The notes: generated by a model not told the origin, from the letters alone. 64,000 bases of DNA from Paraburkholderia sp. ZP32-5 (GCF_021390495.1 NZ_JAJEJP010000001.1:2604001-2668000); one strand, 5' to 3'; positions 23,567-35,013 are shown, counted from the first letter of the stretch. Made by a program: numbers and translations.

Positions 23567-24688
23567 ATGCCTGTCGCCCGCCTCCATCTTCTGCTGCCCT
23601 TCGCGCTGCCCGCCGCGGCCGACGCTTCCACCGCCCTTCACGATATCCGCAGTCCCGCCCTCGATCGGCTGATCGCGCGCGCGACGCTGGTCGAACGCGT
23701 GATCGGCGAGGATTTCCAGCGCACGCTGCCGCATGAACGCTGGGTCGCGCGGCAGTTCGGCGCGCTGTCCAGTGCGCGTAATCCGCAAGCCGATAGTGCG
23801 GCCGCCACCGACGAAGCCCCGCTCGCGCCGTACATGCTGCGCGCCGACGGCGGCGAGCCCGGCAACGCGACATGGGCCTGCGTGCAACCGGTCCACGTGC
23901 GTATCGCGCATGACCATCTGGTGCTGATCGACCCGGCGTCGCTCGAACTGTCCGACGAGGAAGCCGGCAGGTTGCTGGCTGCCGCGCGGCCGCTGATCGA
24001 GGAACTCGGCGTGCGCATCGAGGCGCCGAAGCCGATCCGCTGGTATCTGTCGAGCGATGACTTCGGCACGCTCGCGGGCGCGTCGCCGCTGCGCGCGAGC
24101 GGCCGCAATATCGAAATCTGGCTGCCGCACGAAGCGCATTCGGGCGAGCGTTCGCGCGCGTGGATGAAGCTGCAGAACGAAGTACAGATGGCGTGGTTCG
24201 AGCATCCGGTGAACGAAGCGCGCGAGGCGCGCGGGCTGCCGGCCGTCAACTCGATCTGGTTGCACGCGCAGGGTGTCGCGCAGACGGTGCGCAGTCCATT
24301 TGCGCGCGTGCTGTCCGAGGCCGCCGCGACCCGTGGTCTTGCGATCAGCGCGGGCGCGACGACCGGTGCGCCGCCCGCTTCGTTCGCCGAACTGGCGGCG
24401 CAACGCGGGACGATGAGCGGCAACGGCAGCGACGGCGTCACGCTCGTCGAACTTGATCCGTTCTCCGCGCCCTATATCGAGCAGGACTGGGCGCGCTGGA
24501 ACAGCGCGTTCGCGGCGTTGCAAACCGACTGGTTCGAACCCGCGCTCGCGGCGTTGCAATCCGGCGAACTCGCGGAGCTGGGCCTGACGCTGTGCGGCGA
24601 CACCGGCTCGGTGACGCTTAACGTCACGCGCGGCGATCTGCGCAAATTCTGGCGGCGGCGCGTGCTGGCCTCGCTTTTCATCGAATGA
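23567..24688 (+). CDS. RpfE-like regulatory protein
   Basis: A protein of 373 residues without transmembrane segments or classical catalytic motifs. It resembles the RpfE-type regulatory proteins, distant relatives of cofactor-independent phosphoglycerate mutase/alkaline phosphatase, with the WYLSSDDFGTL, GRNIEIWLPH, LQNEVQMAWFEHPVN and VNSIWLHAQG segments. In Xanthomonas the rpfE gene lies beside recJ and affects extracellular enzyme and polysaccharide production. Here it also lies 16 bp upstream of recJ. The start is uncertain: ATG 23567 is used because an upstream ATG at 23555 sits inside a TACAAT promoter-like box. Function is an inference from family and position. Confidence 0.75.
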   Translation: MPVARLHLLLPFALPAAADASTALHDIRSPALDRLIARATLVERVIGEDFQRTLPHERWVARQFGALSSARNPQADSAAATDEAPLAPYMLRADGGEPGNATWACVQPVHVRIAHDHLVLIDPASLELSDEEAGRLLAAARPLIEELGVRIEAPKPIRWYLSSDDFGTLAGASPLRASGRNIEIWLPHEAHSGERSRAWMKLQNEVQMAWFEHPVNEAREARGLPAVNSIWLHAQGVAQTVRSPFARVLSEAAATRGLAISAGATTGAPPASFAELAAQRGTMSGNGSDGVTLVELDPFSAPYIEQDWARWNSAFAALQTDWFEPALAALQSGELAELGLTLCGDTGSVTLNVTRGDLRKFWRRRVLASLFIE

Positions 24689-24704
24689 TCCACGGCCTTC
24701 CTGC

Positions 24705-26411
24705 ATGACCCGAATCGTTACGCGCCCCTGCTCTCCCGTCGATGCCGAAGTGCTCACCCGTCACGGCCTGCACCCGGTGCTCGCGCGCCTGTACGCGTCA
24801 CGTGGCGTGTGCATGCCCGATGAAATCGAAACCGGCCTCGCGCGGCTCACGCCGCCGGCCGAACTGAAGGGCTGCGACGCCGCCGCGATCCTGCTGGCCG
24901 ACGCGATCCAGCAGCAGCGGCGCATGCTGGTCGTCGCCGACTACGACTGCGATGGCGCGACTGCCTGCGCGGTCGCGGTGCGCGGGCTGCGCATGTTCGG
25001 CGGGCGCATCGATTATCTGGTGCCGAACCGGATGGAGCATGGCTACGGGCTCACGCCGGACATCGTCGCGCTCGCGGCGGCCAGCGCGTCGGGCAAGCCC
25101 GATCTGCTGATCACGGTCGACAACGGCATCGCGAGCGTCGACGGTGTCGAAGCGGCCAACGCGCTCGGCATCGACGTGCTCGTGACCGATCACCATCTGC
25201 CCGGCGATGAACTGCCGCCCGCGCGCGCGATCGTCAATCCGAACCAGCCGGGCTGTACGTTCCCGAGCAAGTGCATCGCCGGCGTCGGCGTGATGTTCTA
25301 CGTGCTGCTCGCGCTGCGCGCCGAATTGCGCCGCCGCGAAGCGTTTGGCGACGCGCTGCCCGAGCCGCGCCTCGACGGCCTGCTCGACCTGGTCGCGCTG
25401 GGTACCGTCGCCGACGTCGTCAAGCTCGACGGCAACAATCGCGTGCTGGTCGCGCAAGGCCTGCAACGCATCCGCAAAGGCCGCATGCAGCCCGGCATCG
25501 CAGCCCTCTTTCGCGCCGCCGCGCGCGATGCGCGCAACGCGTCCGGCTTCGACCTCGGCTTCGCGCTGGGGCCGCGGCTGAACGCGGCGGGACGGCTGTC
25601 GGACATGTCGCTTGGCATCGAGTGCCTGACGACCGACGACGTCGGCCGCGCGTGGGACCTCGCGCAGCAGCTCGACACGATGAACCGCGAGCGGCGCGAA
25701 ATCGAAGCCGGCATGCAGCAGCAGGCACTCGATGACCTGTCGGCGATCGACCCTGACGGTTCGACCACGATCACGCTGTTCAATCCGGGCTGGCATCAGG
25801 GCGTGATCGGCATCGTCGCGGGGCGGCTCAAAGAGAAATTTCACCGGCCGTCGTTCACGTTCGCGCCGGCCGACGACAGCGGCGTGCTCGTCAAGGGCTC
25901 GGGCCGCTCGATTGCGGGCTTTCATCTGCGCGACGCGCTCGATCTGATCTCGAAACGCGAGCCGGATCTGCTCATCAAGTTCGGCGGCCACGCGATGGCC
26001 GCGGGTCTGACGATCGCCGCCGCCGACGTCGCTCGTTTCACGGCCGCATTCGAGGCGGTCGGCCGCGAATGGCTGTCTGAAGAGGCGCTCGCGCGCACGG
26101 TCGAGACCGACGGCGAACTCGAGGATGCGTACTTCACGCCGCAATTCGTCGAGATGCTCGATGCGGCGGTGTGGGGCCAGGGCTTTCCGGCGCCGGTGTT
26201 TTCGGGCGAATTCGAGGTCGCGTCGCAGGCACTGGTGAAGGACAAGCACCTGAAACTGCAACTGCTGCGCGGCCGTCAGCGGTTCAGCGCGATCTGGTTC
26301 AACCACACCGACACGCTGCCCGCGCGCACGACCGTTGCATACCGGCTCGCGAGCGATACGTGGAACGGGGTGTCGCGGGTGCAGCTGATCGTCGAGCATG
26401 CAGTGAGCTGA
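24705..26411 (+). CDS. recJ: Single-stranded-DNA-specific exonuclease RecJ
   Basis: A 568-residue 5'-3' single-strand exonuclease of the DHH family, used in RecFOR recombination and mismatch repair. Motif I is ADYDCDG (Asp 79, 81, 83), motif II DNG, motif III TDHH, followed by VALGTVADVV, the DHHA1 domain with RLNAAGR, SGRSIAGFHLRDAL and FGGHAMAAG, then a C-terminal OB-like domain. Length matches the family (about 560-580). It follows the rpfE-like gene by 16 bp with the same orientation, so co-transcription is likely. Confidence 0.97.
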   Translation: MTRIVTRPCSPVDAEVLTRHGLHPVLARLYASRGVCMPDEIETGLARLTPPAELKGCDAAAILLADAIQQQRRMLVVADYDCDGATACAVAVRGLRMFGGRIDYLVPNRMEHGYGLTPDIVALAAASASGKPDLLITVDNGIASVDGVEAANALGIDVLVTDHHLPGDELPPARAIVNPNQPGCTFPSKCIAGVGVMFYVLLALRAELRRREAFGDALPEPRLDGLLDLVALGTVADVVKLDGNNRVLVAQGLQRIRKGRMQPGIAALFRAAARDARNASGFDLGFALGPRLNAAGRLSDMSLGIECLTTDDVGRAWDLAQQLDTMNRERREIEAGMQQQALDDLSAIDPDGSTTITLFNPGWHQGVIGIVAGRLKEKFHRPSFTFAPADDSGVLVKGSGRSIAGFHLRDALDLISKREPDLLIKFGGHAMAAGLTIAAADVARFTAAFEAVGREWLSEEALARTVETDGELEDAYFTPQFVEMLDAAVWGQGFPAPVFSGEFEVASQALVKDKHLKLQLLRGRQRFSAIWFNHTDTLPARTTVAYRLASDTWNGVSRVQLIVEHAVS

Positions 26412-26512
26412 GGGACGGCCCCGCGCCGCCAAGACCTCGAAAATCCCCGCAAAATCAACCCCAAACGCGCGCCGGATCGTCCGCGAGACCCCGGCGCCGC
26501 ATGTCGATCGGC

Positions 26513-26518
26513 TATAAT
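26513..26518 (+). promoter_or_regulatory. Candidate -10 box for prfB
   Basis: A perfect TATAAT 31 nt upstream of the prfB start. The -35 region near 26490 has no strong hexamer. A short TTCTGC...GCAGAA inverted repeat in the leader (about 26519-26537) follows it. Confidence 0.5.
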
Positions 26519-26549
26519 TTCTGCTTTTTACGCAGAATAGAAGATCGAC

Positions 26550-27654
26550 ATGGAAGCGGAACGTCTCAACGCGATCGAAGCCTCTCTGGCGGACCTGCGC
26601 ACGCGCGCGGCCGACCTACGGGGGTATCTTTGACTACGACGACAAAGCACTGCGTCTAATCGAAGTCAACCGGGAACTCGAAGACCCGGACGTCTGGAAC
26701 GACTCGAAACACGCCCAGGCACTGGGCAAAGAAAAGAAACTGCTCGACGACACGGTCGGCAAGCTCACGTCGATCGGTAACGACGTGCGCGACGCACAGG
26801 ACCTGTTCGACATGGCCCGCGAAGAAGGCGACGACGAAACGCTCGCCGCCTGCGAAGCCGACGCGCAAGCGATCGAAGCGCGCGTCGCCGACATGGAATT
26901 CCGCCGGATGTTCGCGAACCCGGCCGACCCCAACAACGCGTTTCTCGACATTCAGGCCGGCGCCGGCGGCACCGAGGCATGCGACTGGGCGTCGATGCTG
27001 CTGCGCCAGTATCTGCGCTACTGCGAGCGCAAGGGCTTCAAGACCGAAGTGCTCGAACAGACCGACGGCGACGTCGCCGGCATCAAGAACGCGACGATCA
27101 AGATCGAAGGCGAATACGCATACGGCTTCCTGCGTACCGAAACCGGCGTGCATCGGCTCGTGCGCAAGTCGCCGTTCGATTCGTCGGGCGGGCGTCACAC
27201 GTCGTTCTCGTCGGTGTTCGTGTATCCGGAAATCGACGATTCGATCGAAGTCGACATCAACCCGGCCGATCTGCGTATCGATACGTACCGCGCGTCGGGC
27301 GCGGGCGGTCAGCACATCAACAAGACCGACTCCGCGGTGCGGATTACGCACATGCCGTCGGGTATCGTCGTGCAGTGCCAGAACGACCGCTCGCAGCACC
27401 GCAACCGCGCCGAAGCGATGGCCATGCTGAAATCGCGCCTGTACGAAGCGGAAATCCGCAAGCGGCAGGCCGAGCAGGACAAGCTCGAAGCCGGCAAGAC
27501 CGATGTGGGCTGGGGTCACCAGATCCGCTCGTACGTGCTGGACAACAGCCGCATCAAGGATCTGCGCACCAACGTCGAAATCAGCAACACGAAGAGCGTG
27601 CTCGACGGCGATCTCGATCCGTTTATCAGCGCGAGCCTGAAACAGGGCGTCTAA
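26550..27654 (+). CDS. prfB: Peptide chain release factor 2, with programmed +1 frameshift
   Basis: Release factor 2 reads UGA and UAA stop codons. The ATG at 26550 opens a 27-codon frame ending at an in-frame TGA (26631-26633) in the sequence GGGGGTATCTTTGAC; a +1 shift at CTT continues at GAC 26632 to the stop at 27652-27654, giving 367 residues. This is the classic autoregulatory frameshift: the G-rich stretch acts as an internal Shine-Dalgarno sequence and slow termination at UGA allows the shift. The protein has the RF2-specific SPF anticodon-like tripeptide (KSPFDSSGG) and the catalytic GGQ (SGAGGQHIN). lysS follows after 166 bp. Confidence 0.97.
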
Positions 27655-27820
27655 GCGCCAGCGGCGCGGCCGGCACCGGCTGCGCCGGCTTTGCGCCCTT
27701 TTGCTCGATTTGCTCTTGCCTCATTTGCCTCTTGCCTCAATTTGCCGCCTGAGGTTTTTACACTGACCGGCCCCGCGCACGCGAGGCACCCCGCCGCGGG
27801 CCACCGAATACCAACTCATC

Positions 27821-29356
27821 ATGACCGAACCGACCCAGCAGAATGCGGCGCCCGTCGCGCCCGAAGCGGACGACAACAAGATCATCGCCGAGCGCCGCGA
27901 AAAACTGCGCGAGTTGCGTGAGCAAGGCGTCGCCTATCCGAACGATTTCCGTCCCACGCATCACGCCGACGATCTGCAGGCGCAGTACGAGCACGCCGAC
28001 AAGGAAGCGCTCGAAGCGAACCCGCTTGAGGTAGCGATCGCCGGCCGCATGATGCTCAAGCGCGTGATGGGCAAGGCGAGCTTCGCGACCGTGCGCGACG
28101 GTTCGGGTCAGATCCAGTTCTTCATCACGCCGGCCGACGTCGGTCAGGAAACCTACGACGCGTTCAAGAAGTGGGACATGGGCGACATCGTCGCCGCGCG
28201 CGGCGTGCTGTTCCGCACCAACAAGGGCGAGCTGTCGGTGCGCTGCACCGAACTGCGTCTGCTGTCGAAGTCGCTGCGCCCGCTGCCGGACAAGTTCCAC
28301 GGTCTCGCCGACCAGGAAATGAAGTACCGCCAGCGCTATGTCGACCTGATTGTCACGCCGGAAACGCGCCGCACGTTCATCGCGCGCACCAAGGCGATCG
28401 CGTCGGTGCGCAACTTCATGGCCAAAGCCGACTTCATGGAAGTCGAAACGCCGATGCTGCACCCGATTCCGGGCGGCGCGGCGGCCAAGCCGTTCTCCAC
28501 GCACCACAACGCGCTCGATATGCAGATGTTTCTGCGCATCGCGCCGGAGCTGTACCTGAAGCGTCTGGTGGTCGGCGGCTTCGAGCGTGTGTTCGAGATC
28601 AACCGTAATTTCCGTAACGAGGGCGTGTCCGTGCGCCACAATCCGGAATTCACGATGATCGAGTTCTACGCGGCCTACACCGACTACGCGTGGGTCATGG
28701 ACTTCACCGAGCAACTGATCCGCCAGGCTGCGATCGATGCGCTCGGTACGGCCACCATCACCTATCAGGGCCGTGAGCTCGATCTGTCGAAGCCGTTCCA
28801 TCGTCTGACGATCACCCAGGCGATCCAGAAGTACGCGCCGCAATATACGAACGAACAGCTCGCCGACAGCGAATTCCTACGCACCGAGCTGAAGAAGTTC
28901 GGTGTCGACGCGTCGCAGCCGCAATTCCTGAACGCGGGCGTCGGCGCATTGCAACTGGCGCTGTTCGAAGAGACCGCCGAGTCGCAACTGTGGGAGCCGA
29001 CTTACATCATCGACTACCCGATCGAAGTGTCGCCGCTCGCGCGCGCGTCGGACAAGGTGGATGGCATCACCGAGCGTTTCGAGCTGTTCATCACCGGTCG
29101 CGAAATCGCCAATGGCTTCTCGGAACTGAACGATCCGGAAGACCAGGCCGCGCGCTTCAAGAAGCAGGTCGACCAGAAGGATGCCGGCGACGAGGAAGCG
29201 ATGTACTACGACGCCGACTATATCCGCGCGCTCGAATATGGCATGCCGCCGGCGGGCGGCTGCGGTATCGGCATCGACCGGCTGGTGATGATGCTGACCG
29301 ACAGCCCGAGCATCCGCGACGTGATCCTGTTCCCGCATCTGCGTCGCGAGGATTGA
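27821..29356 (+). CDS. lysS: Lysyl-tRNA synthetase, class II
   Basis: A 511-residue class II synthetase. An N-terminal OB-fold anticodon domain ([29 protein letters not shown]) is followed by the catalytic domain with motif 2 ([20 protein letters not shown]) and motif 3 ([14 protein letters not shown]). The lysine-binding [19 protein letters not shown] segment is intact. The order prfB-lysS is conserved in many proteobacteria. ATG 27821 begins a normal-length protein, and a stem-loop terminator lies about 65 bp after the stop. Confidence 0.98.
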   Translation: MTEPTQQNAAPVAPEADDNKIIAERREKLRELREQGVAYPNDFRPTHHADDLQAQYEHADKEALEANPLEVAIAGRMMLKRVMGKASFATVRDGSGQIQFFITPADVGQETYDAFKKWDMGDIVAARGVLFRTNKGELSVRCTELRLLSKSLRPLPDKFHGLADQEMKYRQRYVDLIVTPETRRTFIARTKAIASVRNFMAKADFMEVETPMLHPIPGGAAAKPFSTHHNALDMQMFLRIAPELYLKRLVVGGFERVFEINRNFRNEGVSVRHNPEFTMIEFYAAYTDYAWVMDFTEQLIRQAAIDALGTATITYQGRELDLSKPFHRLTITQAIQKYAPQYTNEQLADSEFLRTELKKFGVDASQPQFLNAGVGALQLALFEETAESQLWEPTYIIDYPIEVSPLARASDKVDGITERFELFITGREIANGFSELNDPEDQAARFKKQVDQKDAGDEEAMYYDADYIRALEYGMPPAGGCGIGIDRLVMMLTDSPSIRDVILFPHLRRED

Positions 29357-29740
29357 GCGTCAGCCGCTGATTGCGGCGGCCCACCGTTGCGCCCTATGCG
29401 CGGCGACGTCTTCATCTAGGCAAACGCCCGGCCCATGCCGGGCGTTTCTATTTCCACGCCGCTTGTGCGCGAGCTCCGTCTGAACACTGGGCACCAAGCC
29501 GGGATTGCTTTTTGCTCCGCAGCGGCTTGTAACCAGTGGTAAAAGCCGCGCAGTCGCGCGCGAACAGCCGTTGCGGCTGTTGGGGTCGAATCTCGCGGAG
29601 AGCGAGGCGCGCCGCGCGCGTTGGCGTAACGCGGACTGCCAGTCGATGCGGCGACAGTTACAAATTGAAACGCCGCCCCGATCGAATTGCCCGACACTCG
29701 ATCTCACAAGAGTCGGCTCTGCCAGAAACGGAGGCCAAAA
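29357..29740. other. Gap between lysS and the glycine-zipper gene
   Basis: 384 bp. It contains the lysS terminator near 29435 and a ribosome-binding GGAGG at 29730-29734 for the following gene. I see no further gene or clear promoter. Confidence 0.5.
29423..29449 (+). terminator. Rho-independent terminator after lysS
   Basis: A 9-bp stem AACGCCCGG / CCGGGCGTT with a CCCATG loop, followed by a short T-rich tail (TTTCTATTT). Confidence 0.8.
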
Positions 29741-30490
29741 ATGGACAACCCTACTCAATCGTCACAACCCCGTCGTCTTCATCCTCTGATCGCGGTCGCC
29801 GCCGGCGCGGTGCTGATCGCGAGCCTCGTCGCGACCGCGGCGATCACAGGCGTGTTCCCGAAAGCATCGAGCACGAGCGAGCAGAACGATCAGACCCAGG
29901 CCGCGCAGGTCGCGACGCAGCCGCCAGGTGTCGTCGATTCGGCTGCGCCGGTTAGCCCGTCTCCGTCCGCGCAACAGCAGGCCGCGCAACCGCCAGCAGA
30001 AGTTCAGCAGCCGGCGCAGGCGGTTCCCACTCCAGCGCAGCAGCAATATGCGCAGCAGGCGCAGGCCGCACCGCAGTATGCGCAGCAACCGACGCAGCAA
30101 CCAGTACCGCAGGCGCCGCCGCAATATGCACAACAGCCGGCGCCACAACCTGCTTACTGCTCAACCTGCGGCACGGTCGTCGCCATTTCGGCGGTACGTC
30201 AAGAGGGGCATGGCACCGGGATCGGCGCAATCGGCGGCGCGGTAGCAGGTGGGGTGGTCGGCAACCAGTTCGGCGCCGGCGGCGGCCGCACCGCGATGAC
30301 GCTGCTCGGCGCGCTCGGCGGCGGGCTCGCCGGCAATTCGGTCGAAAAGCATCTGCGCAGCTCGACGTCTTACTCGGTGCGCGTGCGAATGGAAAACGGC
30401 AAGACGCGCTACTTCACCTATCACGAGGCGCCGCCGTTCCGCGACGGTGAGCGCGTGCGCGTTCAGAACGGCGGGCTGGTGGCGGACTGA
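29741..30490 (+). CDS. Glycine-zipper 2TM outer-membrane-type protein with PQ-rich linker
   Basis: A 249-residue protein. An N-terminal hydrophobic segment (LIAVAAGAVLIASLVATAAITGVF) acts as a membrane anchor or signal; a Gln/Pro/Ala-rich linker with repeated QYAQQ units spans about residues 60-140; then a short CSTCG segment precedes a glycine-zipper domain (IGAIGGAVAGGVVGNQFGAG and LGALGGGLAGNSVEK) and an OB-like C-terminus (YSVRVRMENGKTRYF). This is the Rick_17kDa/SlyB/PcpG-like pattern of envelope proteins. ATG 29741 was chosen for the GGAGG 7 nt upstream. Function unknown. The repeat linker could vary between strains. Confidence 0.83.
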   Translation: MDNPTQSSQPRRLHPLIAVAAGAVLIASLVATAAITGVFPKASSTSEQNDQTQAAQVATQPPGVVDSAAPVSPSPSAQQQAAQPPAEVQQPAQAVPTPAQQQYAQQAQAAPQYAQQPTQQPVPQAPPQYAQQPAPQPAYCSTCGTVVAISAVRQEGHGTGIGAIGGAVAGGVVGNQFGAGGGRTAMTLLGALGGGLAGNSVEKHLRSSTSYSVRVRMENGKTRYFTYHEAPPFRDGERVRVQNGGLVAD

Positions 30491-30551
30491 CGTAGCGCCG
30501 GAACCGGCGGCTTGCCTACTCAGCAATACTCGCAGCAATACCCACGGCAAT

Positions 30552-30587
30552 AAAAAAGGCGATTCCATTGGAATCGCCTTTTTTTGT
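30552..30587. terminator. Bidirectional terminator between glycine-zipper gene and iscX
   Basis: A strong stem GGCGATTCC / GGAATCGCC with an ATT loop, flanked by A6 and T7, so it can stop both the plus-strand gene and the isc operon. Confidence 0.95.
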
Positions 30588-30615
30588 CAGATCTCGCGAC
30601 ACCGCCAGGCGGCGT

Positions 30616-30813
30616 TCAGTAATCCGCGTCTTCGATCCACGCTGCCTGAATCGCTTCGAGAATCTTTTCGTTCGAGCGGTTCGGATCGTCGTCGAATCCT
30701 TCCAGTTCGGTCACCCAGCGGTGCAGGTCGGTGAAACGCACCTGCTGCGGATCGACGTCCTGATGCTTGTCCGTCAGAGCCATCGCGATGTCTTGCGTAT
30801 CGGTCCATTTCAT
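30616..30813 (-). CDS. iscX: IscX iron-sulfur assembly accessory protein
   Basis: A 65-residue acidic protein. It matches IscX (YfhJ) in size and sequence: WTDTQDIAMAL, the VRFTDLHRWV segment and the C-terminal IQAAWIEDADY. IscX binds IscS and iron and tunes the rate of cluster assembly on IscU. It is the last gene of the isc operon, 15 nt after fdx, and ends before a bidirectional terminator. Confidence 0.96.
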   Translation of the reverse strand: MKWTDTQDIAMALTDKHQDVDPQQVRFTDLHRWVTELEGFDDDPNRSNEKILEAIQAAWIEDADY

Positions 30814-30828
30814 GGCTGCGCGCTCCTG

Positions 30829-31170
30829 TTAGTGGTTTTCCTTCGCGTGATTGATCGAGTAACGCGGAATTTCGACGACCAGATCCTGTTCATCCGGCAC
30901 GATCGCCTGACACGACAGACGCGAAGCCGGTTCGAGCCCCCACGCCTTGTCCAGCAGATCGTCCTCGTCTTCCTCGGATGGCGTCAAGGCGGCGAAACCC
31001 TCACGCACGATCACGTGACAGGTCGTGCACGCGCAGGACTTCTCGCACGCGTGCTCGATTTCGATACCGTTATCGAGCAGGTTGTCGCAGATGCTCTTGC
31101 CGGGAACGGCATCGATCACCGCGCCTTCCGGGCACAGTTCGACGTGAGGCAGCACAACGATTTGAGGCAT
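30829..31170 (-). CDS. fdx: ISC-type 2Fe-2S ferredoxin
   Basis: A 113-residue [2Fe-2S] ferredoxin that supplies electrons for cluster assembly on IscU. Ligands are Cys 42, 48, 51 and 87 (ACEKSCACTTC and RLSCQ), the same positions as in E. coli Fdx, including the extra Cys 46. The region is acidic (PSEEDEDDLLD). It is 15 nt upstream of iscX and 139 bp downstream of hscA. A small CGGACTT/AAGTCCG hairpin lies in the gap near 31251-31267. Confidence 0.97.
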   Translation of the reverse strand: MPQIVVLPHVELCPEGAVIDAVPGKSICDNLLDNGIEIEHACEKSCACTTCHVIVREGFAALTPSEEDEDDLLDKAWGLEPASRLSCQAIVPDEQDLVVEIPRYSINHAKENH

Positions 31171-31309
31171 ACAGTTTCCGTTTGGGTCTGAGGCACGGCG
31201 ACTGCCAGCAATGCCACCTGCAGGCTCCGTACCATTCTAGTGGCGCCATACGGACTTTTTAAGTCCGCGCCGGCGCGCTTCGGTTGTTCGTGAACGTGCC
31301 GCGCGTCGC

Positions 31310-33181
<1,872 letters not shown>

Positions 33182-33409
33182 CTGGATCTTCTCGGGGACG
33201 TTGTGCCCCGTCCTGAATGTTCGCGTTGCTGGGGTGTGATGCCGCGGCTCTGGGCCGCCATGCCGTTTCTGTTTTTCTCTGCCGCTTGTTGCTGCTACCG
33301 CTGGGTTGCCACTGTGCTATCGCTTGCTGCCGTTTACTGGCGCTAACTGGCATCGCGCCGTGCGCTGACCAATCCAGGCTGTCGCGCGCTACGTGCCGCC
33401 CAAACCGCG

Positions 33410-33937
33410 CTAGCCTTCGAGCCGCTCGATCTGCGCATCGATTTCGGAGGCGACGCGCTCAATGAACATCAACTGGCGCACTGCTTCACCCGCCGCCTGA
33501 TTCGCGCCGCTGTCGAGCGACGCGCCGAGCTTGTCGAAACGCTGGCGTTCCTCGTCGCGCAGTTCGGCCAGCAACGCGTCGAGCGCATCGACATTCTTCG
33601 CCGCCGCCGCGTCCTCGATGTTTTCGCGCCACTCCATCTGCTGCATCAGAAACGCCGGCTCCATCGCCGTGTTGTTCTCCGCGCCGACGTTGATGCCGCG
33701 CAGCGACAACAGATAAGTCGCGCGTCTGAGCGGATCGCGCAGCGTCTGATACGCCTCGTTCGTGCGCGTCGCCCATTGCATCGCGATGCGCTTTTGCGCG
33801 TCCCCAGCCGCCGCGAAGCGGTCGGGATGCACCTGCGCCTGCACGGTGCGGTACGCGTGATCGAGCGCGCTGGCGTCGAGCGCGAATTGCGCCGGCAAAC
33901 CAAACAGGTCGAAGTGGCTATCGTTGAGCGAGGCCAT
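33410..33937 (-). CDS. hscB: HscB J-domain co-chaperone
   Basis: A 175-residue co-chaperone that recruits IscU to HscA. The J domain occupies about residues 1-76 with the HPD loop in VHPDRF, and the C-terminal three-helix bundle follows ([36 protein letters not shown]). ATG 33937 ([15 protein letters not shown]) was chosen because the J domain starts there; the longer frame upstream is unlike the family. A stem-loop at about 34068-34089 lies between iscA and hscB. Confidence 0.95.
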   Translation of the reverse strand: MASLNDSHFDLFGLPAQFALDASALDHAYRTVQAQVHPDRFAAAGDAQKRIAMQWATRTNEAYQTLRDPLRRATYLLSLRGINVGAENNTAMEPAFLMQQMEWRENIEDAAAAKNVDALDALLAELRDEERQRFDKLGASLDSGANQAAGEAVRQLMFIERVASEIDAQIERLEG

Positions 33938-34067
33938 CGGATTAAAAGTCCGTCGAGTAAAGCGCACCGGAGTGCGAGTCTGGGAACGGGGTCGGCAAGC
34001 GTTGGACTTGTGTTGGACTGATCCAGCCATCACCGGCGCTACGATCAACCGCCGCGGATCAAACTAA

Positions 34068-34089
34068 AAAGGCGGCACGCGCCGCCTTT
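34068..34089 (-). terminator. Terminator-like hairpin inside the isc operon (iscA/hscB gap)
   Basis: A 9-bp stem AAAGGCGGC / GCCGCCTTT with a 4-nt loop; on the minus strand it is followed by more T (TTTTTAG). It is 29 nt after the iscA stop. It may be a partial terminator or processing site that lowers expression of hscB-hscA-fdx-iscX relative to iscRSUA. Confidence 0.7.
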
Positions 34090-34117
34090 GGTCCGCCGCA
34101 CGCGGAAAGTGCCGAAG

Positions 34118-34441
34118 CTATACGCGGAACGACTCGCCGCAGCCGCATTCGTCCTTCACGTTCGGGTTGTTGAACTTGAAGCCTTCGTTCAACCCTTCGC
34201 GCGCGAAGTCGAGTTCCGTGCCGTCGATATACGCGAGGCTCTTCGGATCGACGACGACCTTCACGCCGCTCGTCTCGAACACCTGATCTTCGGGTGCGAG
34301 TTCGTCCACGTACTCGAGCTTGTAAGCAAGGCCCGAGCAACCGGTGGTGCGCACGCCGACGCGCAACCCGATGCCCTTACCGCGGCGGGTCAGATACTTC
34401 TGGACGTGCTGTACTGCCTTTTCGGTCAACGTAATTGCCAT
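34118..34441 (-). CDS. iscA: IscA A-type iron-sulfur carrier
   Basis: A 107-residue A-type carrier. The three cluster-binding cysteines are Cys 35 (GCSGLAY), Cys 99 and Cys 101 (ECGCG) near the C-terminus. It accepts or delivers Fe-S clusters, or iron, for IscU-dependent assembly, mainly for 4Fe-4S maturation in other bacteria. ATG 34441 gives the standard [10 protein letters not shown] start; the upstream reading frame lacks conserved sequence. It lies 85 bp after iscU. Confidence 0.96.
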   Translation of the reverse strand: MAITLTEKAVQHVQKYLTRRGKGIGLRVGVRTTGCSGLAYKLEYVDELAPEDQVFETSGVKVVVDPKSLAYIDGTELDFAREGLNEGFKFNNPNVKDECGCGESFRV

Positions 34442-34526
34442 AACGTTTCTCAGTTGCGAGAGTGCGTGCGCGGCGCACATGTCACGCCGCGCTCACCGGT
34501 TACTTCGTTCTTTCTTACCCGGCTGC

Positions 34527-34940
34527 TCAGGCGGCCTTGCCGTCTTCGGCAACCGCTGCTTCGCCGTGGCGCTGCTTGTAGTCGGCGACCGCGGCCTTGA
34601 TCGCGTCTTCCGCGAGGATCGAGCAGTGGATCTTCACCGGCGGCAGTGCCAGCTCTTCGGCGATCTGCGTGTTCTTGATCGACATTGCCTGATCGAGCGT
34701 CTTGCCCTTCACCCATTCGGTGACGAGCGAGCTCGACGCGATCGCCGAACCGCAGCCGTACGTCTTGAACTTCGCGTCTTCGATGATGCCGTCCGCGCCG
34801 ACGCGGATCTGCAGCTTCATCACGTCGCCGCAAGCCGGCGCACCAACCATGCCGGTGCCGACCGCGTCGTCGTCTTTCGAGAAAGAACCGACGTTGCGCG
34901 GGTTTTCGTAGTGGTCGAGGACCTTGTCGCTATAAGCCAT
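34527..34940 (-). CDS. iscU: IscU scaffold protein
   Basis: A 137-residue scaffold on which [2Fe-2S] clusters are built. Ligand cysteines are Cys 37 (PACGD with Asp 39), Cys 63 (YGCGSA) and Cys 106 (HCSIL). The LPPVK motif at 99-103 is the HscA recognition site. All are as in E. coli IscU. It is 73 bp downstream of iscS and 85 bp upstream of iscA on the same strand. Confidence 0.98.
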   Translation of the reverse strand: MAYSDKVLDHYENPRNVGSFSKDDDAVGTGMVGAPACGDVMKLQIRVGADGIIEDAKFKTYGCGSAIASSSLVTEWVKGKTLDQAMSIKNTQIAEELALPPVKIHCSILAEDAIKAAVADYKQRHGEAAVAEDGKAA

Positions 34941-35013
34941 GATTACACTCCTTGATTCGTTTCAACCTGCAATCCGATGAACCTGCAAGGTTCGATACCG
35001 CCCAGCCGGCGCG

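Noticed and set aside
26550..26633. prfB as a pseudogene because of the in-frame TGA
   Set aside because: The context is the conserved RF2 frameshift site, and the downstream frame is intact to the normal stop.
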